A stretch of 34,104 nucleotides of DNA from JAHIGH01 sp964564035 (GCA_964564035.1 CAZLZN010000018.1:1-34104), one strand, 5' to 3'. Shown: positions 1-8,365, numbered from the stretch's first letter. Numbers and translations: made by a program. The notes: generated by a model not told the origin, from the letters alone.

Positions 1-24
1 AAAAGCTCGCCATTGGCGAGCTTA
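1..24 (-). terminator. Rho-independent terminator of the tRNA
   Basis: A perfect 9-bp stem (3-11 with 15-23, arm AAGCTCGCC) encloses a 3-nt loop. On the minus strand the stem is followed by a T run, cut off by the window edge. It lies about 25 nt beyond the 3' end of the minus-strand tRNA, so it most likely ends that transcript. On the plus strand the stem is not followed by T. Confidence 0.75.
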
Positions 25-47
25 CTGCATTTCTTTAATGCCCTCAG

Positions 48-116
48 TTGCGGGGTCGGGAGTTGAACCCGACCTGTGAGATTATGAGCCTCACGTGCAC
101 CGTACACTACCCCGCG
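48..116 (-). tRNA. tRNA-Met(CAU), initiator-like, atypical
   Basis: The minus strand folds as a cloverleaf. The acceptor CGCGGGG faces CCCCGCA with discriminator A, leaving an unpaired C1-A72, the hallmark of bacterial initiator tRNA. U8 is present, the T arm is TCGGG-TTCAACT-CCCGA, and the anticodon loop CTCATAA gives CAU. Two things are odd. The body is only 69 nt because the D arm is very short (GTG-TACGGTG-CAC). The anticodon stem is TGAGG/TCTCA, so the usual three consecutive G-C pairs of initiators are missing. The 3' CCA is not encoded. An elongator Met or Ile(CAU) tRNA is possible, but C1-A72 argues against it. Confidence 0.8.
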
Positions 117-269
117 TTGTTGAAGTATATTAACAAACGAGCGTGATTAAGTCAATCAGAGGCCGTAAACGGTTGAATTTGCCGGGTCAAATAAATACTT
201 ATTTTATTAAGATTTAATATAAATATAAGCTAAATTATATTAAAAATTGTAACGGATATAATAAACCTC

Positions 270-298
270 TTGACAACTAATAAATATCATGATAATCT
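270..298 (+). promoter_or_regulatory. Promoter of the glnA-amtB-gdh operon
   Basis: TTGACA (270-275) is followed after 17 nt by TAATCT (293-298); GATAAT (291-296) overlaps as an alternative -10 with a 15-nt spacer. The glnA ATG is at 310, so the untranslated leader would be only a few nt. No Shine-Dalgarno sequence is seen. The 190-nt gap between the tRNA and glnA is otherwise AT-rich and empty. Confidence 0.6.
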
Positions 299-309
299 AA
301 GAATCAGAT

Positions 310-1746
310 ATGGATCAGAGCTTAAAATTAAAAAACTTTTTGGAAATCCCCTACGACGAGCTGGAAGAGATGAATCTTGCCGCGAAAGAAAAAAGAACTA
401 CTATAGATAATGAAAAGCTGGAGGCAGAATACAGAAAATATTTGGAAGGCGAGAAGAGAATAAAGGCAGTAACTCTTTGTTTTACAGATATTGAGGGACG
501 GTTCCACATGATCGATTATGATAAAAAGTTTCTTTTATCCAACGCCGAAAACCTGACGTTTGACGGTTCTTCAATCAGAGGATTTACGCCTCAGAGCGAA
601 TCGGATCTGCGGCTCAAAGTTGATTGGGGAAGCATCATGTGGCTTCCGTCGGATCTGTTCGGACCCGGAAAGGTGATATTTTTCGCGAATATTCTCGGGC
701 GGGATACCAGGCAGTACGAGTCGGATTTTCGAGGACTTCTGCAATCATATTCTTCAGATTTATTTGCCAAAGAGGGGCTCACGGGTTTTGCTTCGGCCGA
801 AATAGAAGGGTTTTTGATGGAGGGAGTTAACGCGGAGCAGAGGTTTGATGAAAAAACCGGATTTCAGTTGATTTCAACAGGAGGCTACTATCATTCATTG
901 CCAATGGATAAATTGAGGCAATTTATTGACGCGGCGGCTGAAGCCCAGCGGGCAATGGGTTTTAAGAACGAAAAAGATCATCCGGAGGTCGCTCCGTCAC
1001 AGTTTGAGATGAATTTCAGCTACACGGATATTGTACGCGCGGCTGATCAAATACAGTTATATAAACTGGTCTGCAGGCAAGTCGCGAACAAAATGGGTAT
1101 GACCGCGACATTTTTGCCGAAACCTGTAATGGGAATTAACGGAAGCGGAATGCATACGAATTTTTCGATGGGTAAAAAGGGTAAAAATATTTTTTATCAA
1201 AAAGACGGAGAAGAGGGCTTATCAAAAGCGGCTTGGGACGTTATTTCCAGGCTTCTCAATCACGCGCCGGAGATCTGTCTGATTATAAACTCAAGTGTCA
1301 ATGCCTACAGAAGACTTGATCCGCATTTTGAAGCGCCAAATCAAATAAAAGTATCGCCTATTGACCGCGGATCAATGATCAGAATTCCTGTCGGAAATGA
1401 AAGGACTGCAAGGATTGAAGTAAGATCGGTCGCGCCTGATACAAATCCTTATTTGTGGTTTTATACTTTGATGAAAACAGGACGGGAGGGTGACAAGCTG
1501 ACCAAAGACGAGAATAAAAGAGACAGGCTTAGATTCCTGCCCTCGACAATAACCGATTCTTTGAGAATTTTTAAAGCAAGTGATTTTACAGCGAAGATTT
1601 TGGGAGAGGCAAGTAAAGAGAAGTTTGCATACTTCAAGCAGTTGGTCGCAGACAGGAGTCCGAAAGAGCTCGGGACAAAGGTCAAAAATTCTGAAGTTTT
1701 GTATCATCACGAGGTAACAAATCAGGCAATCTGGAATAATTTCTAA
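310..1746 (+). CDS. glnA: Glutamine synthetase, type I-like
   Basis: Catalyses ATP-dependent glutamate + NH4+ to glutamine in the cytoplasm. Class I motifs are in order: FDGSSIRGF (about 85-93), the metal-binding VAPSQFEMN, ATFLPKPVMGINGSGMH, then NAYRRLDPHFEAP and RIEVRSVAPDTNPYL. At 478 aa the length fits the family. It is somewhat divergent: the usual MHxH motif reads MHTN, and the SNRSAAIRIP-type segment reads SPIDRGSMIRIP. The NLYDLP adenylylation site of enterobacterial GS is absent, so control by GlnE is unlikely. It is first in a run with amtB and gdh (2-nt gaps). The start is the ATG just after a strong promoter; there is no clear RBS. Confidence 0.93.
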   Translation: MDQSLKLKNFLEIPYDELEEMNLAAKEKRTTIDNEKLEAEYRKYLEGEKRIKAVTLCFTDIEGRFHMIDYDKKFLLSNAENLTFDGSSIRGFTPQSESDLRLKVDWGSIMWLPSDLFGPGKVIFFANILGRDTRQYESDFRGLLQSYSSDLFAKEGLTGFASAEIEGFLMEGVNAEQRFDEKTGFQLISTGGYYHSLPMDKLRQFIDAAAEAQRAMGFKNEKDHPEVAPSQFEMNFSYTDIVRAADQIQLYKLVCRQVANKMGMTATFLPKPVMGINGSGMHTNFSMGKKGKNIFYQKDGEEGLSKAAWDVISRLLNHAPEICLIINSSVNAYRRLDPHFEAPNQIKVSPIDRGSMIRIPVGNERTARIEVRSVAPDTNPYLWFYTLMKTGREGDKLTKDENKRDRLRFLPSTITDSLRIFKASDFTAKILGEASKEKFAYFKQLVADRSPKELGTKVKNSEVLYHHEVTNQAIWNNF

Positions 1747-1748
1747 AA

Positions 1749-3092
1749 ATGAAAAGAATTTTGCCATTATCTCTACTAATACTACTTATAGGTGCGGGGT
1801 TTGGATATTTATCTACATTTTTTGCAGGAGCGTCAGCGGGAGGAGATCAGACAGGAATATCGGCAGGAGATACGGCCTGGGTATTGATGGCTACCGCGCT
1901 TGTGATGCTTATGACACCTGCCGTCGGATTTTTCTACGGAGGTATGGTACATCATAAAAACGTGGTCAGCGTGCTTAAGCAGTCGTTTGTGATACTGGCG
2001 GTTGTAAGCCTGCAGTGGGTTATTTTCGGGTATAGTTTGGTATTTGGTAAGGATATTTACGGAATAATCGGCGACCTGAGTTTTCTGGGACTCCGAGGAG
2101 TCGGATTCGGGCCGAATGCCGATTATGCGGCCACAATACCGCATCTCGCATTTATGATGTTCCAGGCGACTTTCGCGATAATTACGCCGGCTCTTATAAT
2201 CGGCGCCGTCGCGGAGAGAATTTCATTTAAGACTTTGATCATTTTTACATTGTTGTGGACTACTTTTATTTATGATCCGATCGCGCATTGGGTATGGGGA
2301 GTGGGCGGATGGCTTAGGACTCTCGGGGCGCTTGATTTCGCGGGGGGCACGGTTGTTCATATCAGCGCGGGATTTGCCGGGCTTGCGGCGGCTATGCTTG
2401 TCGGTAAGAGAACAAATTCCAAAACCCCTTCACTTACTGCGCAGTACGCTCACAATGTACCGTTTGTAGTTCTGGGAGCCGCTCTGTTGTGGTTTGGGTG
2501 GTTTGGATTCAACGCGGGAAGCGCGCTGGCCGCGTCGGGTCTCGCCTGGAATGCTTTTGTCGCTACCAATACAGGGGCGGCGGCGGCAGGGCTTGTATGG
2601 ATGTTTCTTAGCTGGAAAGAGCATAAAAAGCCTAGTGTTCTGGCGACCGCGACAGGAGCTGTCTGCGGACTGGTCGCTATAACACCGGCAAGCGGATTTG
2701 TCGGGCCTATTTCAAGTATCGCGATCGGTATTGTAGCCGGTACAATTACATATCTGGCGCTTACATTCAGAACAAAGAAACTTCCTGTTGATGATACTCT
2801 TGATGTTTGGGCGGCGCATGGAGTTGGAGGTTTGACAGGCGCGGTGCTTACAGGTGTGTTCGCAGAGAAAGCTATAAATTCAGCCGGTAATAACGGGCTT
2901 TTGTTCGGGAATCCCTCTCAGCTTTGGATCCAGCTTCTGGCGGTCGGTGTGGTCGCGGTATTTGCATTTGCGGGCACATGGATTATTTTGAAAGTTATGA
3001 CAATGTTTATCAAGCTCAGAGTAAGTAAGAGCGAGGAAGACCTCGGACTTGACAAGGCTATACATGGTGAGGTAGGCTACGTGCTACGATAA
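1749..3092 (+). CDS. amtB: Ammonium transporter, Amt/MEP family
   Basis: Inner-membrane channel for ammonium/ammonia. The 447-aa protein has about 11-12 hydrophobic segments, with an N-terminal one that may be a signal peptide. Family hallmarks are GFFYGGMVHHKN, YDPIAHWVWG (pore His near residue 180) and WAAHGVGGLTGAVLTGVFA (pore His near 357). The C-terminus ends in the conserved type DKAIHGEVGYVLR. The ATG lies 2 nt after the glnA stop without a separate RBS, so translation is probably coupled. It feeds ammonium to the flanking enzymes. No PII (glnK) gene is adjacent, although amtB and glnK are usually linked. Confidence 0.95.
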   Translation: MKRILPLSLLILLIGAGFGYLSTFFAGASAGGDQTGISAGDTAWVLMATALVMLMTPAVGFFYGGMVHHKNVVSVLKQSFVILAVVSLQWVIFGYSLVFGKDIYGIIGDLSFLGLRGVGFGPNADYAATIPHLAFMMFQATFAIITPALIIGAVAERISFKTLIIFTLLWTTFIYDPIAHWVWGVGGWLRTLGALDFAGGTVVHISAGFAGLAAAMLVGKRTNSKTPSLTAQYAHNVPFVVLGAALLWFGWFGFNAGSALAASGLAWNAFVATNTGAAAAGLVWMFLSWKEHKKPSVLATATGAVCGLVAITPASGFVGPISSIAIGIVAGTITYLALTFRTKKLPVDDTLDVWAAHGVGGLTGAVLTGVFAEKAINSAGNNGLLFGNPSQLWIQLLAVGVVAVFAFAGTWIILKVMTMFIKLRVSKSEEDLGLDKAIHGEVGYVLR

Positions 3093-3094
3093 AT

Positions 3095-4390
3095 ATGAAC
3101 AACCCTTGGAATAGAGCTAAGTCTCAACTTCGTAGAAGCGCGCAGATGCTTAAGATAGATGATAGATTGTTGGAAGCATTAATCGTGCCTAATAATATCA
3201 TAGAAAAGAGGCTACCCCTAGTTTTTGAAAATGGAGTTCAGAAATACTTTACCGCCTATAGGGTGCAACACAATAATATAATGGGGCCTTATAAAGGCGG
3301 AATTCGTTATCATCAGGATGTAAATTTGGATGAGATAAAAGCGCTTGCGTTCTGGATGACAATGAAGACCGCGCTTCTTAATGTACCTTTCGGAGGAGGA
3401 AAAGGAGGAATTAAAGTCGATCCGAAAAGGCTTACCAAAACCGAATTGAAGAGTTTGACGGCATTATTCGCAAAAAGTATCGCAAGCGCAATCGGTCCTC
3501 ATAAAGATATCCCCGCACCGGATGTAAATACTAATCCCGAGATAATGTCTTGGTTTGCTCAGGCATACGGGGAGCATTCAGGAAAACATGAGGCGGCAGT
3601 TGTGACAGGTAAAAAATTGGAGCATGGGGGAAGTAAGGGCAGACCAGAGGCGACAGGCCTGGGCGGTGTATTTGTTTTGCTTAGAATTCTCAAGAAGCTG
3701 GGCATTAAGCCTAAGGGCCTGAAGATTGCAGTACAAGGGTTTGGGAACGCGGGTTATCATGCGGCATATTATTTGCATAAAGCAGGCTGCAGGATAGTCG
3801 CGGTCTCTGATTCGCAATACGGCATATATTCGGAGAACGGTTTGGATCCGGAAGTTGTGTATGCGTCAAAAAAGAACAATGGGGATTTGATGTCGGGGCT
3901 TAAAAAGCGGGAGATTAAAAAGATAAAGCGTGAAGAGTTGCTGTTTCTGGATGTTGACGTACTGATCCCCGCGGCGCTTGAGAATGTCATAACGCTTGAA
4001 AACGCGGAATCTATAAAGGCAGGCATTGTACTGGAGCTTGCAAACGGGCCGACAAATATGGAGGCTGATGAACTGCTTAGAAAAAAGGGCAAGCTGGTTA
4101 TACCGGATATACTTGCCAACGCGGGCGGCGTCGTAGTCAGCTATTTTGAGTGGTATCAAAATATCCATGATAAAAAATGGGAGCGTGAAACTGTTTTTGC
4201 TAAACTTAAAAAGAAAATGCATGAGGCGGCTGATGAGGTATATGATCTCCATAAAAAGAAACTGCTCGCGATGAGAGACGCTTCATACGTAATTTCTTTG
4301 CAGAGAATTCATAAGCAATGGACGAGAAAAAATCTGCTGCGCAAGGCGCTTAAAAAGAGCAAGGCCACAAAACAAACCGCTGTTAATTAA
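3095..4390 (+). CDS. gdhA: Glutamate dehydrogenase (Glu/Leu/Phe/Val family)
   Basis: Interconverts 2-oxoglutarate + NH4+ and glutamate with NAD(P)H. The dimerisation/catalytic domain carries GPYKGGIRYHQDV and the active-site lysine region NVPFGGGKGGI (about 97-110), then IPAPDVNTNPEIMSW. The Rossmann domain follows with RPEATGLGG and VQGFGNAGYHAA (about 215). At 431 aa it has the length of the hexameric short family. It is the third gene of the glnA-amtB run (2-nt gap). Together the three genes give complete ammonium uptake and GDH/GS assimilation. Leucine/phenylalanine dehydrogenase is less likely given the length and context. Confidence 0.93.
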   Translation: MNNPWNRAKSQLRRSAQMLKIDDRLLEALIVPNNIIEKRLPLVFENGVQKYFTAYRVQHNNIMGPYKGGIRYHQDVNLDEIKALAFWMTMKTALLNVPFGGGKGGIKVDPKRLTKTELKSLTALFAKSIASAIGPHKDIPAPDVNTNPEIMSWFAQAYGEHSGKHEAAVVTGKKLEHGGSKGRPEATGLGGVFVLLRILKKLGIKPKGLKIAVQGFGNAGYHAAYYLHKAGCRIVAVSDSQYGIYSENGLDPEVVYASKKNNGDLMSGLKKREIKKIKREELLFLDVDVLIPAALENVITLENAESIKAGIVLELANGPTNMEADELLRKKGKLVIPDILANAGGVVVSYFEWYQNIHDKKWERETVFAKLKKKMHEAADEVYDLHKKKLLAMRDASYVISLQRIHKQWTRKNLLRKALKKSKATKQTAVN

Positions 4391-4417
4391 GTTGTGTTTT
4401 TTCTAATTAATTTTTGA

Positions 4418-4423
4418 TATAAT
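4418..4423 (+). promoter_or_regulatory. -10 box, leaderless start of SET gene
   Basis: A consensus TATAAT ends exactly 6 nt before the GTG start codon at 4430, so the transcript should begin at the start codon. The -35 is weak (TTGTGT at 4392-4397 with a long spacer). A weak all-AT inverted repeat followed by T5 (4383-4415) precedes it and may end the gdh transcript. Confidence 0.55.
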
Positions 4424-4429
4424 TTTTCA

Positions 4430-4945
4430 GTGAATCGCAAAAAGATCAAAGTATTTCAAAGCACGAAAGGCAAAGGGGTAAGGGCTTTACAAAATATAAT
4501 AAAAGCAGAGAGTATCCTGAGTTTTGAGAGAAACTTCGTAAATTACAGCAATAATAAGACGCTTAGAATGGAGGAAGATCTACATCAAATAAGTACCGAT
4601 CCGGAAGCTGTGGAGAATTTTATAAATCATTCGTGTGAAGCAAATGCATATATTGATTTTGAAAGCCTGACATTGAGAGCGGTCCGGGATATAAGACGGG
4701 GCGAGGAGATCACTTATAATTATTTTACTACCGATTGGGACAAGGAAGATGTATTTGATTGCTTGTGCGGAACGAGCGGCTGTTTTAAAAAAATATCAGG
4801 ATTCAGGAGTTTAGATTATACCGATCAGCTCAAGCTTAAAGAGTATTTGTCAGGATATTTGCTAAAAAAGCTGGAGAGTATTATTTTTGAGAAAACGAAG
4901 AGCCCGGGTATAAACGGTAAGAAAATAAACGCTTTGTCTATTTGA
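4430..4945 (+). CDS. SET domain-containing protein
   Basis: A 171-aa stand-alone SET-domain protein, a fold that transfers methyl groups from SAM to protein lysines. Visible motifs are NFINHSCEANAY (SAM-binding knot, residues about 64-75), RRGEEITYNY (about 97-106) and a post-SET-like CLCGTSGCFKKI. The N-terminus (STKGKGVRALQNI) matches the usual SET opening. The GTG start is supported by the -10 box 6 nt upstream. The substrate is unknown; small bacterial SET proteins are thinly characterised. Its last 8 nt overlap the convergent gene at 4938. Confidence 0.8.
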   Translation: MNRKKIKVFQSTKGKGVRALQNIIKAESILSFERNFVNYSNNKTLRMEEDLHQISTDPEAVENFINHSCEANAYIDFESLTLRAVRDIRRGEEITYNYFTTDWDKEDVFDCLCGTSGCFKKISGFRSLDYTDQLKLKEYLSGYLLKKLESIIFEKTKSPGINGKKINALSI

Positions 4946-5390
4946 TTTTGCTTAAGTCCCGGTTGATCATGACAGGATTCAGGCCGCGTATTTCCTCTTC
5001 TATAGTAAAACCTGCCGATATGGCGTTCCAGAGAAAGATCGGTTTTTTGTATAAGTGCGCGGCCGTCATTTCCATAAGAACGTTGCCTCCTATATAGCCC
5101 GCGATGCCATTTTTTTCATTATTTATAACCAGAATGGCATCTGACGCAATTACTTTTTTGAAATGGCCGTTCATAAGCGCGGTTTTGATTTTGTAGTCGG
5201 TGGGGTTGGCGTACCAGGTTTTGTAATCGGCTACGTTGAAATTTTTATTTGCTGCCATGATACGGGCTGTTTTTGGGATTTTGGTTTTGAAGCCCAGTTT
5301 TTTCAGCTGTTTTTCTATACTCAGTACATCTTTGTAAAAAGAGACGCTTGAGCAGAGAGTGATTGTTTTGAGTTTTTTTGCCATAAACAT
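4938..5390 (-). CDS. Nucleoside 2-deoxyribosyltransferase-like protein
   Basis: A 150-aa cytosolic protein. The segment DAILVINNEKNGIAGYIGGNVLMEMTAAHLYKKPIFLWN is typical of the Rossmann-like deoxyribosyltransferase/TIR-related superfamily: a strand, a glycine-rich turn, the helix with acidic EM, then KKPIFL. The N-terminal strand KTITLCSSVSFYKDV fits the nucleotide-binding loop. The substrate cannot be read from sequence. The ATG at 5390 and a second in-frame ATG two codons later are both possible. A TATAAT lies on the minus strand at 5413-5418. Confidence 0.6.
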   Translation of the reverse strand: MFMAKKLKTITLCSSVSFYKDVLSIEKQLKKLGFKTKIPKTARIMAANKNFNVADYKTWYANPTDYKIKTALMNGHFKKVIASDAILVINNEKNGIAGYIGGNVLMEMTAAHLYKKPIFLWNAISAGFTIEEEIRGLNPVMINRDLSKIK

Positions 5391-5448
5391 TGATTGTATT
5401 TATCCAAGTGAGATTATAACAAATAATAATTAGTTTTAAATAATTACC

Positions 5449-5454
5449 AAGGAG
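5449..5454 (+). promoter_or_regulatory. Shine-Dalgarno AAGGAG of MFS gene
   Basis: AAGGAG lies 12 nt before GTG 5467 and 18 nt before ATG 5473. The spacing favours the GTG. It is one of very few convincing SD sites in the window, which is otherwise dominated by starts without an SD. Confidence 0.5.
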
Positions 5455-5466
5455 CTGATAGAATAA

Positions 5467-6768
5467 GTGTCTATGAAGACTTTTTATAACTTACTGGTAA
5501 ATAATTTGATCGCGAATGTAACTAATTATACTGTTTGGTTTGCTATAACGTTCTATGTGTACCTCGAAACAAAATCGGTTTTGGCAACCGCTATGATTTC
5601 GGGTATTTATCTGGTCGCCGCGAGCTTATCGGGATTTTGGTTCGGGAGCATAGTCGATCACAACAGGAAAAAGAAAGTGATGCTTTTGTCGAGTATAATT
5701 TCGCTCGTAATTTATATAATTTCGTTTGTAATATATACAGCGGCGCCTCAGGGTGAATTTAAAAATCCCGCGAGTCCTATGCTTTGGATGTTTGTTTTGC
5801 TTTTGCTTGCGGGAATTGTAGCCGGTAATTTGAGAACTATCGCGCTGCCAACGCTTGTCACTATACTGATCGACAAGGATAAGCGCGACAGAGCTAACGG
5901 AATGACGGGCACAGCATTCGGGATCTCGTTTTTGATAACTTCGGTAATTAGCGGCGTGCTGGTAGGACAATCGGGTATGTTTGGCGTCCTGGCTCTGGCA
6001 ATTGCCGCAACTATTATAGTAATTGTTTATTTAATTTTTATCCGCGTTGATGAGCGGAAAATAGTACATTTAGCCAATCAGCAGGGGCGAGTTGATGTTA
6101 AGGGGACTTTGAAGGTCGTTATGGGCGTGCCGGGACTATTAGCACTTATTTTGTTTTCTTCTATTAATAATTTGCTTGGGGGAGTCTTTATGGCTTTGAT
6201 GGATGCATACGGATTGACGCTTGTGTCTGTTGAGGTCTGGGGGTTTTTGTGGGGGGCTCTGAGTACGGGATTTATAATAGGCGGACTTATTATCGCGAAG
6301 AGGGGCTTGGGACGCAATCCAGTGAAGTCGCTATTTTTCGCAAATATAATTATCTGGACTATTTCCTGTTTTTTTACAATTGCGCCGTCTATAATACTTC
6401 TTGCAATCGGTAATTTTATTTATCTGATAGTTGTTCCTTATATTGAGGCGTCCGAGCAAACGATTTTGCAGAAAGTGGTTCCACTGGAGAGGCAGGGACG
6501 GGTGTTTGGATTTGCTCAAAGCGTGGAGCAGGCGGCTTCTCCACTCACGGCTTTTTTCATAGGCCCTATCGCTCAGTTTGTATTTATACCGTTTATGACA
6601 AGCGGCCTAGGCGCGGATCTGATCGGTGACTGGTTCGGGCGCGGTCCGGACAGGGGGATTGCTTTGGTGTTTACCGTAACAGGAATAACAGGACTTTTGA
6701 TAACTATATACGCTATGAGGACGAAGTATTACGGCATGCTGACGCGGAGATATTTGGATAGCAAGTAA
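5467..6768 (+). CDS. Major facilitator superfamily transporter
   Basis: Secondary transporter of 433 aa with about 12 hydrophobic helices. The loop between helices 2 and 3, GSIVDHNRKKKVMLLSS, is the MFS motif A (GxxxDxxxRkk). A longer central loop follows helix 6 (RVDERKIVHLANQQGRVDVKG). Overall it resembles MFS_1/enterobactin-exporter-like drug or metabolite exporters, but the substrate is not inferable. The start is taken as the GTG behind AAGGAG; an ATG two codons later would give nearly the same product. Confidence 0.85.
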   Translation: MSMKTFYNLLVNNLIANVTNYTVWFAITFYVYLETKSVLATAMISGIYLVAASLSGFWFGSIVDHNRKKKVMLLSSIISLVIYIISFVIYTAAPQGEFKNPASPMLWMFVLLLLAGIVAGNLRTIALPTLVTILIDKDKRDRANGMTGTAFGISFLITSVISGVLVGQSGMFGVLALAIAATIIVIVYLIFIRVDERKIVHLANQQGRVDVKGTLKVVMGVPGLLALILFSSINNLLGGVFMALMDAYGLTLVSVEVWGFLWGALSTGFIIGGLIIAKRGLGRNPVKSLFFANIIIWTISCFFTIAPSIILLAIGNFIYLIVVPYIEASEQTILQKVVPLERQGRVFGFAQSVEQAASPLTAFFIGPIAQFVFIPFMTSGLGADLIGDWFGRGPDRGIALVFTVTGITGLLITIYAMRTKYYGMLTRRYLDSK

Positions 6769-6817
6769 AAGGCCGCGGGCAACCGGGTTTTATTCAGAAG
6801 TCCGGGTACTGCCGCTC

Positions 6818-6907
6818 GTGATGAAAATTTATTAAGTTCCAAGACTCCCTTTCTGCAAGTTCCGGCTCAAGCAGTTAGAGCTGTAAAAAGTTTTATACAC
6901 TCACTTT
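6818..6907. repeat. Dispersed palindromic repeat, copy A
   Basis: Outer arms GTGATGAAAATTTATTA (6818-6834) and TAAAAAGTTTTATACAC (6884-6900) are inverted, around an inner CAG...CTG palindrome. The whole matches 29049-29138 along its length (shared GAAAATTT, AAGTTCCAA, GGCTCAA, CAGTT, CTGTAAAAA, CACTCACTT). It occupies most of the 186-nt gap between the MFS and flavodoxin genes. Confidence 0.7.
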
Positions 6908-6939
6908 GTGTTACGGTTTGCAGACGGCGGGGAATTATG

Positions 6940-6948
6940 TGCTAATAT
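6940..6948 (+). promoter_or_regulatory. Extended -10, leaderless start of flavodoxin
   Basis: TGC-TAATAT ends 6 nt before GTG 6955, placing the predicted transcript start on the start codon. TTGCAG (6918-6923) is a possible -35 with a 19-nt spacer. Confidence 0.5.
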
Positions 6949-6954
6949 AAGGTT

Positions 6955-7419
6955 GTGAAATGTGTTGTTGTTTATGATTCGATGTACGGGAATACGGAGA
7001 AGATCGCTAAAGCGATCGCCAATGCGTTTGTATCCTGCAGTGCCATTAGGGCGGGGGAAGCAGGCGCGGATGTGCTTGAGAAAGCTGATTTCATGTTTAT
7101 CGGTTCACCGACTCAAGGCGGACGGCCGACTGCAAATATTTTGAAATTCGTTGACAGCATACCCGGGGGGAGATTTAAGAATCTGAAAGCAGGAGTTTTT
7201 GATACCAGAGTCAAATATGAAGAGCAGAATTTTGCTTTGAAACTGCTGCTTAGAGTCATCGGATATGCGGCTTCAAAGATAAAAACCGGGCTCTGGAGCA
7301 AGGGCATTGAAGTTATTGAGCCGGTACAAGGTTTTGTGGTGAACGGAAAGGAGGGGCCTTTGGCGCCGGGAGAGCTTGAGAGAGCTGTAAAATGGGCCCG
7401 GGATATAGTAAAGCAGTGA
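6955..7419 (+). CDS. Flavodoxin family protein
   Basis: A 154-aa FMN-binding electron carrier. The phosphate-binding loop is VVYDSMYGNTEKIAKAI (residues about 4-20). The second flavin loop is FMFIGSPTQGGRPTANI. The length matches short-chain flavodoxins and flavodoxin-domain proteins. The GTG start is supported by the -10 box 6 nt upstream. The stop overlaps the start of the next gene in GTGA (7416-7419), so the two are translationally coupled. The redox partner is unknown. Confidence 0.88.
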   Translation: MKCVVVYDSMYGNTEKIAKAIANAFVSCSAIRAGEAGADVLEKADFMFIGSPTQGGRPTANILKFVDSIPGGRFKNLKAGVFDTRVKYEEQNFALKLLLRVIGYAASKIKTGLWSKGIEVIEPVQGFVVNGKEGPLAPGELERAVKWARDIVKQ

Positions 7420-8360
7420 AAAATATTTTTGTTAATAAATTTAAAGGTGCAATATTTATAGCTTTGGTAATTGCCGTACTAGCGGTATTTTGGGCTATTA
7501 ATTCTTCCAAAAACCCGGAAACTTCTGCGATAAATGATTTTGAAGCTTGTGCGGAGGAGGGGTATCCGATAATGGAGTCATATCCGAGGCAGTGCAGGAC
7601 TTCCGACGGGAGATTGTTTGTCGAGGAAATAAGTCCGGCGCCTGAGGAGGAGAAAATCAGGATATTTTCGCCCAAACCAAAAGAGAACGTAGCCAGTCCA
7701 TTGAGAATAAGCGGTGAAGCACGCGGCGGATGGTTTTTTGAGGCCAGTTTTCCTGTGTATGTGCAGGACGAAAAGGGGCGAGAGCTTGGAAGGGGCATTG
7801 CAAGCGCAAATGGTGACTGGATGACTGAGGAGTTCGTGCCTTTTGAGGCTGAAATAATATTTGAAACAGGCGGGGCAAAAAACGGAGTTATTGTATTTGA
7901 GAAGGATAATCCCTCAGGCCTTCCCGAAAACGCGGATGAGGTCAGAGTGCCTGTTCTATTTGAGAGCGTAAATAAAAAAAGCGTGAAGCTGTTTTATTAT
8001 AACCGCAGGGCTGATCCGGATGTTTCCTGCAGTGACGACGCGGTACAGTCTGTTGAGCGGGAGATTGGTATTACAAAAAGTCCGATCAAGGATACAATGG
8101 AACTTCTGATCAGGGGAGAAATCTCTGACGCGGAAAGAGATGCCGGGTTTATGTCGGAATTTCCGATTGAGGGGTTGAAGCTGAAAGGGGTTAATTTGAA
8201 GGAGGGAGTGCTGTCGGTTGAGTTTGCGGATAGTATGAACAAGACCGGAGGCGGTTCGTGTAAAGTGAATCTAATGAGAGCCCAAATAGAAAAGACGGCA
8301 AAACAGTTCGCGGAGGTAGAAGAGGTGAAGATATTGCCTGAGGAGGCTTTTCAGCCGTAA
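7416..8360 (+). CDS. Gmad2/GerMN-domain envelope protein
   Basis: A 314-aa membrane-anchored protein. One TM helix (GAIFIALVIAVLAVFWAI, about 10-27) is followed by a short Cys-containing module DFEACAEEGYPIMESYPRQC, seen in many envelope proteins of candidate phyla. Next come an Ig-like Gmad2 domain (IRIFSPKPKENVASPLRISGEARG...) and a C-terminal GerMN domain (VKLFYYN...VQSVEREI...LIRG...LSVEFAD). Gmad2/GerMN pairs occur in spore germination proteins but also widely outside spore formers; here a cell-surface role is inferred. GTG 7416 is preferred because it overlaps the flavodoxin stop. An upstream ATG at 7392 would add 8 residues. Confidence 0.75.
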   Translation: MKNIFVNKFKGAIFIALVIAVLAVFWAINSSKNPETSAINDFEACAEEGYPIMESYPRQCRTSDGRLFVEEISPAPEEEKIRIFSPKPKENVASPLRISGEARGGWFFEASFPVYVQDEKGRELGRGIASANGDWMTEEFVPFEAEIIFETGGAKNGVIVFEKDNPSGLPENADEVRVPVLFESVNKKSVKLFYYNRRADPDVSCSDDAVQSVEREIGITKSPIKDTMELLIRGEISDAERDAGFMSEFPIEGLKLKGVNLKEGVLSVEFADSMNKTGGGSCKVNLMRAQIEKTAKQFAEVEEVKILPEEAFQP

Positions 8361-8365
8361 GTGAA

